DNA of 64,000 nt from assembly GCA_963978895.1 (NCBI GenBank), contig OZ022246.1, positions 15,872,549 through 15,936,548 of the forward strand, written 5' to 3'. Numbering within the stretch: the first letter of the stretch is position 1; each line of letters opens with the position of its first letter. Both the position numbers and the translations under genes were made by a program. This DNA is from Erpobdella octoculata. Taxonomy: Eukaryota; Annelida; Clitellata; Hirudinida; Erpobdellidae. Shown piece by piece: positions 1 to 12,743 of the stretch. Below the pieces are notes generated by a model. The model was given only the letters and a program-made list of their open reading frames with translations. It made no database searches and was not told where the DNA came from.

Positions 1-117
1 TGCTCTTTTATTGGGTTTCGTACTAAAGGTCTGTTTTTCATTAGCAAAATTCATTTAGTTTTATTTACTAAAGCCCATTACACACTGACCAGTTTTCGCT
101 GGTACCAGTCGTTCGGT

Positions 118-198
118 ACCAGAATCTGGAGAAAACGCAACCGGGAGCAGGAGCGGGGAAGGAAACGGGAGCGAGAAAGGCAACGCCGGGTACCTCCG
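118..198 (+). mobile_element. Helitron 3' end remnant
   Basis: A GA-rich stretch made of GGGAGCGGGA-type units runs into the terminal signature of the Helitron family seen throughout this window (GCAACGCCGGG, then TACCTCCGCTA). The left arm of the terminal hairpin and the final G of CTAG are lost, so this is a decayed end. Bases 1-117 show nothing I can identify. Confidence 0.55.

Positions 199-288
<90 letters not shown>
199..288. repeat. (TA)n microsatellite
   Basis: About 90 bp of nearly pure TA dinucleotide. It lies between the Helitron remnant and the first tRNA-like tandem unit. Confidence 0.95.
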
Positions 289-291
<3 letters not shown>

Positions 292-1182
292 AACTTCAGA
301 CTCGAACCCACGACTGTCGGATCGGCAACACCGCCTCGCATCATGCCAACTACCTTACCATCTGCGCCACTTCCACCGCCAAAAAACAGTGGTTGTTAAG
401 CGCTTTTGTTGGGGTATGTTGAACACAACACTCGACTATGAATGGGTACGAATCAATGCTCGATAGTATATAAGTTGTACGGCTTACAATCCGTCACTAT
501 CTAATTTAATAGCTATCGAAGATATATATGTTTTATGATATATATTATAAGGAAACATAACGTTGATATGTTTTTACGAGCCACATATATCAGAAACTTG
601 GATGGCGTACAATCCACCACGAAATAACGCAAATATAAATGTCTCAACTTCAGACTCGAACCCACGACTGTCGGATCGGCAACACCGCCTCGCATCATGC
701 CAACTACCTTACCATCTGCGCCACTTCCACCGCAAAAAAACAGTGGTTGTTAAGCGCTTTTGTTGGGGTATGTTGAACACAACACTCGACTATGAATGGG
801 TACGAATCAATGCTCGATAGTATATAAGTTGTACGGCTTACAATCCGTCACTATCTAATTTAATAGCTATCGAAGATATATATGTTTTATGATATATATT
901 ATAAGGAAACATAGCGTTGATATGTTTTTACGAGCCACATATATCAGAAACTTGGATGGCGTACAATCCACCACGAAATAACGCAAATATAAATGTCTCA
1001 ACTTCAGACTCGAACCCACGACTGTCGGATCGGCAACACCGCCTCGCATCATACCAACTACCTTACCATCTGCGCCACTTCCACCGCCAAAAAACAGTGG
1101 TTGTTAAGCGCTTTTGTTGGGGTATGTTGAACACAACACTCGACTATGAATGGGTACGAATCAATGCTCGATAGTATATAAG
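289..1182 (-). repeat. tandem 354-bp units with tRNA-like promoter (2.5 copies)
   Basis: The same sequence starts at 289, 643 and 997, giving a unit of exactly 354 bp; the third copy stops near 1182. Copies differ by only a few bases. On the minus strand each unit holds a tRNA-like region with a box A (TGGCGCAGATGG) and a box B (GGGTTCGAGTC), followed by an AT-rich body. This is the architecture of a tRNA-derived SINE, but in tandem instead of dispersed. It is related to the 300-bp units at 24137-25088: both share GAGGCGGTGTTGCCG in the tRNA part and an ATAACGCAAATA motif at the unit boundary. Short frames inside (for example 563-820) are not genes. Confidence 0.8.
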
Positions 1183-1183
1183 A

Positions 1184-1386
1184 TAGTATGGAAACGCGAG
1201 CAAGAAAGAAAATCGATAACAAAACTTCTGAGCGGGAAAGCGACCGGGAGCTGGTAAACGACCGAGAGCGGAAAAGCGACCGGGAACGCGACGAAAACGG
1301 GAAAGTGGAGAAGGAAACGGGAGCGAGAGAGACAAACATTAGAAAAACCTCTAAAAACCCCGGGCAACGCCGGGTAACCCCGCTAG
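1184..1386 (+). mobile_element. Helitron 3' terminal segment
   Basis: GA-rich body built on the 18-bp unit GCGACCGGGAGCGGGAAA, then the hairpin CCCGGGCAACGCCGGG, then a terminal CTAG followed by T. A 3' hairpin about 10 nt before CTRR and insertion next to T are Helitron hallmarks. There is no Rep-helicase, so it is non-autonomous. The 5' end is missing; the segment forms the left arm of the 1.2-3.1 kb palindrome. Confidence 0.7.
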
Positions 1387-1422
1387 TATATATATATATA
1401 TATTATATATATATATATATAT

Positions 1423-1621
1423 AGTTCCCGCTCGCTCACCCGCTCCACTCCGCTCATTTCGTGACGGATTTCAAAAAAAATTTTTCTATATTTGATTCCC
1501 CTTGACTCTCAAGGTTGTGTGAAAATTTCATTACGATCGGATGAATGGTGTAGCAATGCATAAAGGACATGAATATATATATACATATATACAAACATTC
1601 TTTTATATATATATATATAGA
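1423..1621 (-). mobile_element. Helitron 5' terminal segment
   Basis: On the minus strand it begins TCTATATATATATA preceded by A, the expected Helitron 5' start. It continues through a conserved block recognisable by ATTCATCCGATCGTAATGAA and GAGAGTCAAGGGGAATCAAA. The same block recurs at 2672, 3981, 6925, 26198, 33824, 34515, 40021, 40740, 41437, 42138 and 60560. TA repeats (1387-1423) separate it from the convergent 3' segment. Confidence 0.7.
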
Positions 1622-1975
1622 TAAATAAAAATTTGAATTATCAAAAGTGACTTTAACTAGGCTACTTTAGGAGAAATATTGATGAGCGCTCAAGTGACGT
1701 TTTAAATATTATCATAAAAATAAAATACAGTTTAAATAAAAAAATAAAATTGCACAAAGTTTTTATGTTTTAAATAATTAAAATCTATAAAAAAAAGCAT
1801 ATATTTTTGTCTTACGGATTAGTCTTATAAGTAATGCGTCTTGCGCGTATGAATACATTATTCACTTGGCGCATTGAAAGTTGGAAGGCAACGAACATTT
1901 AAAATCTAGGCTCCCAAGATGTCAATGTCATGCGTGAGAGCGTTTACACGTGCATTTTTTCTAACTTTTCATAGT

Positions 1976-2205
1976 TAGAAATTATTTTTATTACATAAAA
2001 TGCCGACGCGTTTCGGAGAGAAACTCTCCATTTTCAAGGCAAATGAAACGTAAACACAACGGAAAACCATCAATAGTTTGTTTGAGGCTCGTCTTGTTCC
2101 ACAGTTTAGAAAAGTGGAACGTGTTATGAAAAAAGTTGTTTCTTTTAAGTTTAGAGCTGTTTTTCTTCGAGCATGTATAGAAGAAAATTTATTGCCAAAA
2201 TTTGC

Positions 2206-2247
<42 letters not shown>
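1976..2247 (+). mobile_element. PLE terminal-repeat fragment (N-terminal peptide + TA tail)
   Basis: From an ATG at 2000 one frame, interrupted by a single TAA near 2051, encodes a peptide ending FKFRAVFLRACIEENLLPKF. This matches the conserved N-terminal PLE peptide seen at six other loci in the window (pattern K-[WFR]-x3-F-x2-[AGTV]-C). It ends in a (TA)n repeat at 2208-2247, the same junction as at the other loci. The antisense strand of its first 42 bases is a hammerhead-like motif, listed separately. Confidence 0.6.
2001..2041 (-). ncRNA. hammerhead-ribozyme-like motif, covariant core
   Basis: Read on the minus strand: stem I arms UGCC and GGCA pair perfectly. The core is UUGAAAA where CUGANGA is expected, followed by a 5-bp stem II with a UUUC loop, then GAAA, a minimal stem III (CGCG) and a UC cleavage dinucleotide. 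Positions C3 and G8, which pair in the active fold, have changed together to U and A. The strand is opposite to the adjacent PLE peptide, unlike the other loci, so I hold it at moderate confidence. Confidence 0.45.
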
Positions 2248-2250
<3 letters not shown>

Positions 2251-2671
2251 ATTAGATAATGTATGTATCTAAAGGCGCGTTTACACAGGCAAAGATTCGC
2301 TGGCGCCAAATGTCAATGTCGCCTAAAGTTAGAAAAAATGCACGTGTAAACGCTCTCACGCATGACATTGACATCTTGGGAGCCTAGATTTTAAATGTTC
2401 GTTGCCTTCCAACTTTCAATGCGCAAAGTGAATAATGTATTCATACGCGCAAGACGCATTACTTATAAGACTAATCCGTAAGACAAAAATATATGCTTTT
2501 TTTTATAGATTTTAATTATTTAAAACATAAAAACTTTGTGCAATTTTATTTTTTTATTTAAACTGTATTTTATTTTTATGATAATATTTAAAACGTCACT
2601 TGAGCGCTCATCAATATTTCTCCTAAAGTAGCCTAGTTAAAGTCACTTTTGATAATTCAAATTTTTATTTA

Positions 2672-2862
2672 TCTATATATATAAAAAAGAATGTTTGTAT
2701 ATATGTATATATATATTCATGTCCTTTATGCATTGCTACACCATTCATCCGATCGTAATGAAATTTTCACACAACCTTGAGAGTCAAGGGGAATCAAATA
2801 TAGAAAAAAGTTTTTTGAAATCCGTCACAAAATGAGAGGAGTGGAGCGGGTGAGCGAGCGGG

Positions 2863-2866
<4 letters not shown>
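2672..2866 (+). mobile_element. Helitron 5' terminal segment
   Basis: Starts TCTATATATATAAAA after an A and carries the conserved ATTCATCCGATCGTAATGAA block. It is the mirror image of 1423-1621. TA repeats at 2867-2896 follow. Confidence 0.7.
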
Positions 2867-3887
<1,021 letters not shown>

Positions 3888-3980
3888 ATAGTACATACAT
3901 AAACACACACACAGACACACATACATGCACATACATATACATACATACACACATACATACGCACAAACATATATATATAT

Positions 3981-4141
3981 AGTTCCCACTCGCTCACCCG
4001 CTCCGCTCATTTTGTGACGGATTTCAAAATTTTTTTCACTATATTTGATTCCCCTTGACTCTCAAGGTTGTGTGAAAATTTCATTACGATCGGATGAATG
4101 GTGTAGCAATGCATAAAGGACATGAATATATATATATATTC
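3981..4141 (-). mobile_element. Helitron 5' segment, split by a DNA transposon
   Basis: This is the conserved Helitron 5' block in reverse orientation. It breaks off in TA repeats at 4141 and resumes at about 6394-6444 with the reverse complement of TCTATATATATATAAAAATG. The TIR transposon at 4142-6393 therefore inserted into this Helitron end. Confidence 0.65.
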
Positions 4142-4250
4142 TTGGTGTCCCAGAAATGCACGAAATTTTTTTTTTTTAAATAGTTGATGTCTCACCCTCT
4201 GAAAAGTGTCTCTTGGGTACAATAATTAAATTGGTGAAGTTACATCTCAT

Positions 4251-5973
4251 TTGAACAGGGATGTCGATAATGCAGCAAAAGATGCTGTATCAAAAATTGT
4301 TTACCGTGGACGGAGTGGGTTATCATCAACAGCAGAGTCAGCTGCAGACCAACAACTGGACAGTGCAACACATTCAACAACATCATCCGTTTGCCAAGAT
4401 TCTAATGAAGATGATAAATCTGATGAAGAATTTCTTGTACAGTCAGCATGCTCAAGTAAAACAAATTCTACAACACAATGCAGACATCTCAAAGACATTA
4501 TATCTCCCAAAGTTGCAGTTGTGCTGGATAGGACAAATACCAGCATTAGAAAGTCAACTATGATTCTTGCATCGGCATTCAACGAAGCTGGTGTTCCGAT
4601 ATCAGAGACAATATTTTCCAAGAGTACAATGCGTAGACATCGTCAGCGCCGTCGTCAACAAGCTGCAGTTCTTATAAAAGAAAATTATATTTCCTCAAAA
4701 TCCATTGTTCATTGGGATGGTAAACTTTTGACCGATGTTACTGGTGAAGTCAACGTGGATCGGTTACCTGTCCTGCTCTCATCACTTGTCGATGGCACTA
4801 CAAAACTTCTTGGAGTTCCAAAGTTAGCATCGGGGTCAGGACGAGCAGCTGCTGATGCAGTTCATGAACATATAAAATCTTGGAAGTGTAAATCAATGGT
4901 TTCGTGAAAAATGGACAGAAATGAATCACACACCAGAAGCCAGATCAACCCCTTTGACAATTGTTTCAGATGCAATTAAAGCATTCATCAAATGTCAACT
5001 TGAGGTCAAACATTCACGAGATGACTATTTAGAGTCTTTTCTTCTTGTTGCACAAATGGTTGGGCTGCAGGTTGATGTAGCCATTCGCAAATCTGGTGCA
5101 CTGCACAGGGCACGATGGATGGCAAAAGCCATCTACGCATTAAAAATTGAACTATTATTCACCGTAAATAAAACCATTTTTAACTTAACAGTTCGAGAAT
5201 TACAAGGTACTCAACGTTTGAATCGGTTTATCATTCGTGTTTATCTTCAGTCGTGGTTTTTATGCAGGCTCACTGCTGATGCACCTGTGAATGACATTTT
5301 GTTGATACAGCGTTTGCATGACTACGACGATGCAGTTCTTGGTTCGACTGGATTAAAAATGAGGCTGCGTCATTCTTGGTGCATGAGTCCAGAATTGGCA
5401 ACTCTTGCTCTTTTTTCATCTCTGGTGCTAGGTTAGCTGAGTTGGTAGAGCGTTAGCCTTGAATGTGAGAGCTTCACGGTTCGACTCCCACTCACTGCTT
5501 AGTAGCCCATGTCAACGGAAAACTTAGCGGGTAAAATCGTTCTCTCCGTGGGGCATGTAAAAGAACAGCGCCTTTGAACAAAGCGGAAAAGGCGCCCAAT
5601 AAATTATCAAACATTTACATTTTTTTACATGACAAAAAAAGACTGATCTTGTCCGCACAATACAAGCCGATCGAGGCCCACATCTGATGAAAACATTACC
5701 ACAAAGTTTTGACAATTTGCGTGCGTCTAAAACATTTTTTGAAACATCCAATATTGATGCCAGTTTTCTTGATGTACCTGTTGAAAACTGGTCAGATACT
5801 TTTTCTTTCCAAGTTGCAGCAGTGTTTGTAACGAATCTGGTTTGCATCAATGACTCTGCAGAACGGAGAGTAGCGTTGGCACAACATTTCAATGAAACCA
5901 TCACCAAAGACGAAGAGCAGAAACAATGTTTGCTTCAAGTAGTTGAGCAGCATAGGAAAAACTTTGCAGAGTA
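4251..5973 (+). pseudogene. DDE-type transposase relic, internally deleted
   Basis: Three blocks in compatible order. Residues from 4251 contain HWDGKLL, DRLPVLLS and LLGVPKLASG. A second block from about 4893 contains FREKWTEMNHTPEARS, GALHRARWMAKAIY and NDILLI. A third from about 5645 contains LVRTIQADRGPHLMK and a C-terminal tail to a stop near 5973. The pattern fits a transposase family I have seen in invertebrate genomes; I cannot name it with certainty. The join near 4885-4895 skips what should be a central catalytic stretch and shifts frame. A SINE separates blocks two and three. Not functional. Confidence 0.6.
5424..5622 (+). mobile_element. tRNA-derived SINE inside the transposase relic
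   Basis: The head is tRNA-like: GGTGCTAGGTTAGCTGAG, box A TAGCTGAGTTGG, and box B GGTTCGACTCC at about 5479. It is followed by a body containing GCGCCTTTGAACAAAGCGG and an AT-rich tail. A second copy of the same head is at 63918-64000. It interrupts the transposase relic; target-site duplication is not clear. Confidence 0.65.
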
Positions 5974-6290
5974 ATATAATCGTGAACTGCTAGCTAAAAT
6001 TTGAATTATTTGCATAATCTACATAAATGCTTATTAATTAATATTCAAGCGAACTGAAATTCAATAAAATCTTGTTTTTTAATCATTTTTGACCTAATTT
6101 GAAAAATTGAAAAATAAAAGGCATTGCAGATTTATATATTTTTTCAGAATTATATATTTTGTTTCATTTGTATAAACAAATCATAAAACATTTATAATCA
6201 TATCATATAACACTGTATCAAAGTTGGTCGCGAACGATCAAACACCAAAATCGGAAACTTCCGACCTCTTGGGGGACCTCTAAACATTGT
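5974..6290. other. AT-rich 3' flank of the DNA transposon
   Basis: Between the transposase stop and the right inverted repeat. It contains AATAAAA-type polyadenylation-like strings near 6063-6120 and no credible frame. Confidence 0.4.
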
Positions 6291-6444
6291 CCAAATGGGC
6301 TAAAATTTGGCAGGTAAACTACTGTTACCATACAGACATATTTAATGGGGTGAGACATCAATATTTTAAAACTTCATATTTTTGGGACACCCTAATATAC
6401 ATATATACATATATACAAACATTCATTTTTATATATATATAGAT

Positions 6445-6742
6445 GTATGTGCGTATGTATGTGTGTATGTATGTATGTGTATGTGCATGTATGTGTGTCT
6501 GTGTTTATGTATGTATGTATGTATGTATGTATGTATGTATGTATGTATGTATGTATGTATGTATGTATGTATGTATGTATGTATGTATGTATGTATGTAT
6601 GTATGTATGTGTTTTTTACAATATTTCGGCACTGATTGCTTATTCAAAGTATGTATGTGTGTATGTATCTATGTATGTATGTATGTATGTATGTATGTAT
6701 GTATGTATGTATGTATGTATGTATGTATGTATGTATGTATGT
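6445..6742. repeat. (TATG)n microsatellite, two blocks
   Basis: TATG tetramers at about 6497-6608 and 6653-6742, separated by a unique 45-bp piece (TTTTTTACAATATTTCGGCA...) that also sits between ACAT blocks at 33682, 34386, 39881, 40616, 41313 and 42015. The frames reading MYVCMYVC or HTYIHTYI here are artefacts. Confidence 0.95.
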
Positions 6743-6901
6743 AGAATCGGATCTAGGGGGGGGGGGGGGGCAACTGAGAGCGAAAGAATGAGCGGGAAAG
6801 CGACAGGGAACGGATAACGACCTGGAGCGGGAGCGCAAGCGGGAAGGAAACGGGAGCGAAAAAGAAACGCATTAGGTAAACGTCTAAAAAAACCCGGGCA
6901 A
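6743..6901 (+). mobile_element. Helitron 3' segment, truncated terminus
   Basis: Contains GAATCGGATCTAGGGGGG and a GA-rich body, then breaks in the terminal hairpin (CCCGGGCAA) at about 6901, directly against the next Helitron. The mirror-image complete version is at 33293-33999. Confidence 0.6.
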
Positions 6902-6902
6902 T

Positions 6903-7486
6903 ATATATGTATGTATGTATGTCCTTTATGCATTGCTACATCATTCATCCGATCGTAATTAAATTTTCACACAACTTTGAGAGTCAAGGGGAATCAAATA
7001 TAGAGAAAAAAATTTGAAATCCGTCTCAAAATGAGCGGAGTGGAGCGGGTGAGCGAGCGGGGCTATATATATAAATACATAAATGAGCGGAAACGGGAAG
7101 CCAACTGAGAGCGAAAGATCGAGCGGGAAAGGGAACGCGACCGAGAGAGCGACCGGGAATGGGAAAGCAACCGGGAGCGGAAAAGCGACCGAGAGAGGAA
7201 AAGTGACCGGGAGCGGGAAAGCAACCCGGAACGGGAAATCGACCGGGAGCGGAAAAACAACCGGAAACGGGAAAGCGTCTGGGAGCGGAAAAACAGCCTG
7301 GAGCAAAAAACCGACCGGGAACGGGTAAGCGACCGGGAGGAAAAACCGACCGAGAACGGGAGAGCAAGCAGGAACGGAAAAGCGACCGGGAGCGGGAAAA
7401 CAAGCGGAGAAGAAAACGGGAGCGAGAGAGACAAGCATTAGAAAAACCTTTAAAAACCCCGGGCAACGCCGGGTACCTCCGCTAGT
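6903..7486 (+). mobile_element. short non-autonomous Helitron, 5' block to CTAG
   Basis: The most complete plus-strand copy. It has a TATG tract, the conserved ATTCATCCGATCGTAAT block and a GA-rich body of about sixteen 18-bp units (7083-7410). It ends with the hairpin CCCGGGCAACGCCGGG and terminal CTAG at 7483-7486, followed by T. The canonical TC start was lost at the junction with the preceding copy. It has no coding capacity; it depends on a Rep-helicase supplied elsewhere (known for the family, not visible here). Confidence 0.75.
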
Positions 7487-7550
7487 TGTAAAAATATAAA
7501 TTCTAATTTTTATTCAAAATAATGGAAAAGTTGTATTTTAATTTTTTATT

Positions 7551-8400
7551 ATTACCAATGCTTTTATTAACTCGTCGTCTCTGTTTCTCTGTCTGTTTCA
7601 AATCTTGCAATCAATTTTTGAGTCACTTCCTGATGATAGATTTTTTTCAAATTTTGCATACATGCTCAAGATAGAAGACAATGCAATATTCAATTATTAG
7701 TTTTACAATAAGTCAATTAATTTAGTTAATTTTCTTGAGGATTTTATCGAGGGGTTTCTTGAGGGTTTTCTTGAGGGTTTTCTTGACCACAAAACGCTAA
7801 CCGACTGGCAGACTATTTTACCAAGTTAACACGAACCACACTCACTGACCGCGATTCTCAAGCGTGTACGAAATTTTCATGAAAATAGTTGAGATATTTA
7901 AATTCGATGCTTTTTGATATTTTTATTATTATTACCAATGTTTTTATTAACTCGTCGTCTCTGTTTCTCTGTCTGTCTGTTTGTTTCTCTGTCTGTCTGT
8001 TTGTTTCTCTGTCTGTTTCAAATCTTGCAATCAATTTTTGAGTCACTTCCTGATGATTGATTTTTTCAAATTTTGCATACATGCTCAAAATAGAAGACAA
8101 TGCAATATTCAATTATTAGTTTTACAATAAGTCAATTAACTTAGATAATTTCAATTAATTTCGATATTTCGATATAATTAAGATATTTCGACTTAAATAT
8201 AAAATAAAAGAGTAATATAAGAAAAAATTGATTGCAAAATTTGTGTTTTAATTACATATAAGAGCATTGGTTTTAAAAATTCGTTTTTAATTTACTTGTT
8301 TATTAAATGCTTTTATTTAACTTCACTTTCTCTCTGTTTGTTTGTTTGTCTGTGGTGATCAAATCTTGGAAACAAAAATTCATCCACTTTTATTATGATA
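7551..8400. repeat. dispersed direct repeats with CTGT tracts
   Basis: A ~190-bp sequence (landmarks ACTCGTCGTCTCTGTTTCTC, CTTGCAATCAATTTTTGAGT, GCATACATGCTCAA) occurs at 7551-7733 and again at 7931-8142. The second copy has extra CTGTCTGTTTGT units. A third, diverged copy lies at about 8300-8400. Element type unknown. The intervening 7740-7800 has a short TTTCTTGAGGGT direct repeat. Confidence 0.7.
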
Positions 8401-8419
8401 ATAATAAGACTCAGTATTT

Positions 8420-8577
8420 TTCTATTTTAGGTGGACAATGATAATATTAATTTTATTGATGTCTTTGTTTAGTATCTTTGTTTTTCCTTCTTTTTGTGTG
8501 TCTTTCTGGACAATATCGATGCTCTTATTATTATTAGAATAAAGAAGTTTTTATATCGAATAAAAAATTTCATCACA
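8420..8577 (+). mobile_element. possible Copia LTR 3' part
   Basis: An AT-rich segment with an AATAAAG signal near 8540 ends ATCACA and is followed directly by TGGTAACAGAACGTGG, which resembles the TGGTATCAGAGC-type primer-binding region of Copia elements. The left LTR border was not found. Confidence 0.4.
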
Positions 8578-8732
8578 TGGTAACAGAACGTGGTTCGTAA
8601 AATTCTTAAAAATTGTATATTTTATATAATCGTCGATAGACTCCTAGTTACTGTTTGTTTATTTGCGAACGATTGAATATTGCTCACGCTTGTACTAAAT
8701 ACTAAGTAAGTGCAACTGTACGAAGCCGAACA

Positions 8733-9050
8733 ATGGAACACATGGGGTTATCGAAGATCGAAAAACTTGAAGGTTCATCGATTCCAGATGTGCAACATGC
8801 TCCGAACACAGGTACACGACGGTCGCAGTGCTCTCTGTATAATTACTGGTACTGTAACTGTAAAGCCACCGGCTGCCCCGGTTGATGGTGCCAACGAGGA
8901 GACTGTCGCCAGATTCAATGAAGAAATGACGAGGTATGATAAATTTGATGCAATTGCTATCACTATCATGGCTACAGCGATGAATAGAGATATTTGTTCA
9001 CTGATTATGATGTACAACTCAGCTAAAGCGATTTGGGACAAAAATCAGGT
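8733..9050 (+). pseudogene. Copia-type Gag relic
   Basis: Starts at an ATG (MEHMGLSKIEKLEGSS), shifts frame near 8785, and continues with NMLRTQVHDGR through DAIAITIMATAMNRDICSL and ends at SAKAIWDK. This order matches the N-terminal Gag region of Copia elements (the UBN2-like family). It is cut at 9050 by a LINE tail. No protease, integrase or RT follows. Confidence 0.6.
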
Positions 9051-9420
9051 CAACGGAGCGGCAAGACTCATCTATTCCGTCGGAGATATGAGCACATCAC
9101 ACCAGTTCTGCGTGACGACCTTCATATATTGAAAGCAAATGAACGCATCCATTTTAAGCTTTGCCTTCTCGTATTTAAATGCCTCCATAATCTATGCAAA
9201 CAGATTAATCTCCTCTCAGACGACCCGAATCGGCAACGGCTTCGATCATCCAGTTCACTCGACGTTTTCGTCCCACGCACCCGCACTCATGCCGGTGATC
9301 ACGCATTGCTGGACCTTCATCCTGGAACTCTCCCGTTCTCAGTTCAAAGCGCGAATACACTTTCCATCTTCAATAAAGTTCTAAAAACTCAATTGTTTCA
9401 TCGTTCATTCGTTACATAGT
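9045..9420 (+). pseudogene. C-terminal end of a CR1/L2-like LINE reverse transcriptase
   Basis: Contains GAARLI then, after a frameshift near 9075, YEHITPVLRDDLHILK, ERIHFKLCLLVFKCLH, and a terminal FNKVLKTQLFHRSF. This order is the well-known C-terminal block of CR1/L2-type ORF2 proteins (HITPVL-LHWLPV-RI-FK). It is 5'-truncated at the Copia relic, as usual for LINE insertions, with an AT-rich 3' UTR to about 9630. The catalytic RT palm is absent. Confidence 0.7.
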
Positions 9421-9635
9421 TTTGTGATGCGTCCCTCGAGCTGATTTTATATTTCTGTATTATTAATTTTCGACACTTTTTATATTTATCTATTCTTTTA
9501 TATTTTCTATTTTATTTATTTTTTTTTCACATTTCCATTAATTAACTGATTTAGTTTTGCAACAGCTCTGTTAAGCACCCTTTAAGTTTTTCTTTCTCAA
9601 TATCCCACATGACATTTTTGATAAATGATAAATCG

Positions 9636-9757
9636 GGTTAGTGCCTACTGATCCCACGACAACTGATCCCAGGACGACTGATCCAAGTACAACTGATCCC
9701 AGTACAACTTATCCCACGGACAACTGATCCCATAGACAACTGATCCCATATCTGCAT
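9636..9757. repeat. ACTGATCCC minisatellite
   Basis: Seven units of about 16-18 bp with core ACTGATCCCA, separated by variable CGACA/GTACA spacers. Confidence 0.8.
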
Positions 9758-9824
9758 CATTTTATATTTCACTGTTTCTGCAATCAATAAACTGATATTA
9801 ACATACATAATTTCCGATTTCTGT

Positions 9825-9983
9825 TTGTATGTACCTATGTATGTATGTATGTATGTATGTATGTATGTATGTATGTATGTATGTATGTATGTATGTATGT
9901 ATGTATGTATGTATGTATGTATGTATGTATGTATGTATGTATGTATGTATGTATGTATGTATGTATGTATGTATGTATGTATG
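9825..9983. repeat. (TATG)n microsatellite
   Basis: Nearly pure TATG tetramers over ~160 bp. It abuts the end of the minus-strand PLE. Confidence 0.95.
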
Positions 9984-10081
9984 TGTGTGTATGTATGTAT
10001 GTATGAGTATGTTTGGACGCTGTAGTGATGGTCTTAGTCATGGACTCCTAAATAAGCTGATAAGAATTAATGTTGGGGTGT

Positions 10082-11596
<1,515 letters not shown>

Positions 11597-11727
11597 TTCT
11601 TTAATGCACGCTCCGTTAAATATTACTGCCCATTTGGCGTTAATTAATTTTCTTGCCAAATTCTCGACGTTGCGAAATGCAGGAGAAATACGAACATTTT
11701 CGGGTTTGTCAGTCATTTTATTTCAGA

Positions 11728-11766
11728 GGCCGACTGCAGTTTCAGAAGAAATCCATCATCAGGGCC
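11728..11766 (-). ncRNA. hammerhead ribozyme of PLE terminal repeat
   Basis: Minus strand: GGCC / CUGAUGA / short stem II with a terminal G-U pair / GAAA / CUGCAG minimal stem III / UC / GGCC. The two GGCC arms form stem I. All core nucleotides are present and the cleavage triplet is GUC. As at the other loci, one extra U sits between CUGANGA and the first G of stem II. Confidence 0.65.
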
Positions 11767-12054
11767 AAAAAATAAAACAACTTAAAACAGAAATCAGAAC
11801 AGAAAATCAGCAAACTGACGCAAGCGAATGAAATAAACAAACTTCGTAAGGTGAATTAGGCCAGGTAAAGATAGTAAGTATGATGGTAAGGTTGGAAAAT
11901 TGGGTTATTTAGTTTTTAAACACATCTTACCTTACCATCATACTTACTATCTTTACCTGGCCTAATTCACCTTACGAAGTTTGTTTATTTCATTCGCTTG
12001 CGTCAGTTTGCTGATTTTCTGTTCTGATTTCTGTTTTAAGTTGTTTTATTTTTT

Positions 12055-12088
12055 GGCCCTGATGATGGATTTCTTCCGACTGGAAATA
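12055..12088 (+). ncRNA. hammerhead remnant (second arm of the inverted pair)
   Basis: Starts GGCCCUGAUGAUGGA like its inverted partner, but about 14 bp covering GAAA, stem III and part of stem I are deleted (it reads CTTCCGACTGGAAAT). Stem II here has the C-G closing pair lost in the partner. Not expected to cleave. Confidence 0.5.
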
Positions 12089-12237
12089 AAATGACTGACA
12101 AACCCGAAAATATTCGTTTTTCTCCTGCATTTCGCAACGTCGAGAATTTGGCAAGAAAATTAATTAACGCCAAATGGGCAGTAATATTTAACGGAGCGTG
12201 CATTAAAGAAAACATAACGCCAAATTATGTTCATAAT

Positions 12238-12240
<3 letters not shown>

Positions 12241-12325
<85 letters not shown>
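12241..12325. repeat. (TA)n microsatellite
   Basis: About 85 bp of TA, at the end of the plus-strand PLE terminal repeat. Confidence 0.95.
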
Positions 12326-12326
<1 letters not shown>

Positions 12327-12743
12327 GTGTGGATCCTTTTCCTATTCAGTAACCTCAATTCACTAAAAGAGGCAGTTAGACGTAACTCCGCCTCGCTAAT
12401 TGTGAGCCAGTCCCAAGCCTGGAGAAAGGAGGAGGGAAAAGTAAAAAGGATCAAATTCTGATCCACGACAGGAAGTATAAAATGCTTCCTACATACAGCC
12501 ATTAGAGTCTTAAAACACCTGGTGTAAAGGACTATAAACTATTATAAAAAAGGCAGTTAGACGTGAAGGAGAGTTAGTCAATTCGTGAAATCTAGATTTA
12601 GAGTTTTAGAGAATAGACTCTGTAGATAGACAAGTTGACAAAAGTTATCTAATAGAATCAAAAGAGTTGTCAGTATCAAGAGATTTCTGAAACGTGAATT
12701 ATAGTTAGATTGAGTCAGTGCGAAAGAAGTGTTAAGCCGGAAT
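12326..12743 (+). mobile_element. possible LTR of a Gypsy element, split by hAT-A
   Basis: This AT-rich non-coding stretch continues, after removal of hAT-A, at 22650-22755, where it ends TTTACA followed by TTGCTGGCCCCGAC and then, 40 bp on, a Gypsy gag relic. That spacing suggests LTR, primer site and leader. I found no second LTR, so this is an inference. Confidence 0.35.
12384..12551 (+). mobile_element. 5'-truncated LINE 3' UTR with target-site duplication
   Basis: Flanked by a perfect 13-bp direct repeat GGCAGTTAGACGT (12371-12383 and 12552-12564). The insert ends in an A-rich tail after CTTAAAACACCTGGTGTAAA, the same 3' UTR as at 33015, 39170 and 52651. It is a short target-primed insertion. 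Confidence 0.75.

Larger units (their letters stand above)
4142..6393 (+). mobile_element. TIR DNA transposon with long imperfect terminal inverted repeats
   Basis: The left end reads GGTGTCCCAGAAAT and the right end, inverted, GGTGTCCCAAAAAT. Both continue for about 50 bp to a shared block (TTGATGTCTCACCC). The flanks are TA repeats, so a target-site duplication cannot be read. Inside is a decayed transposase on the plus strand and a SINE. I cannot assign a superfamily. Confidence 0.7.

Noticed and set aside
289..1182. Retrozyme (hammerhead-bearing small retroelement) reading of the tRNA-like tandem units
   Set aside because: I looked for CUGANGA with GAAA on both strands of the 354- and 300-bp units and found no paired combination.
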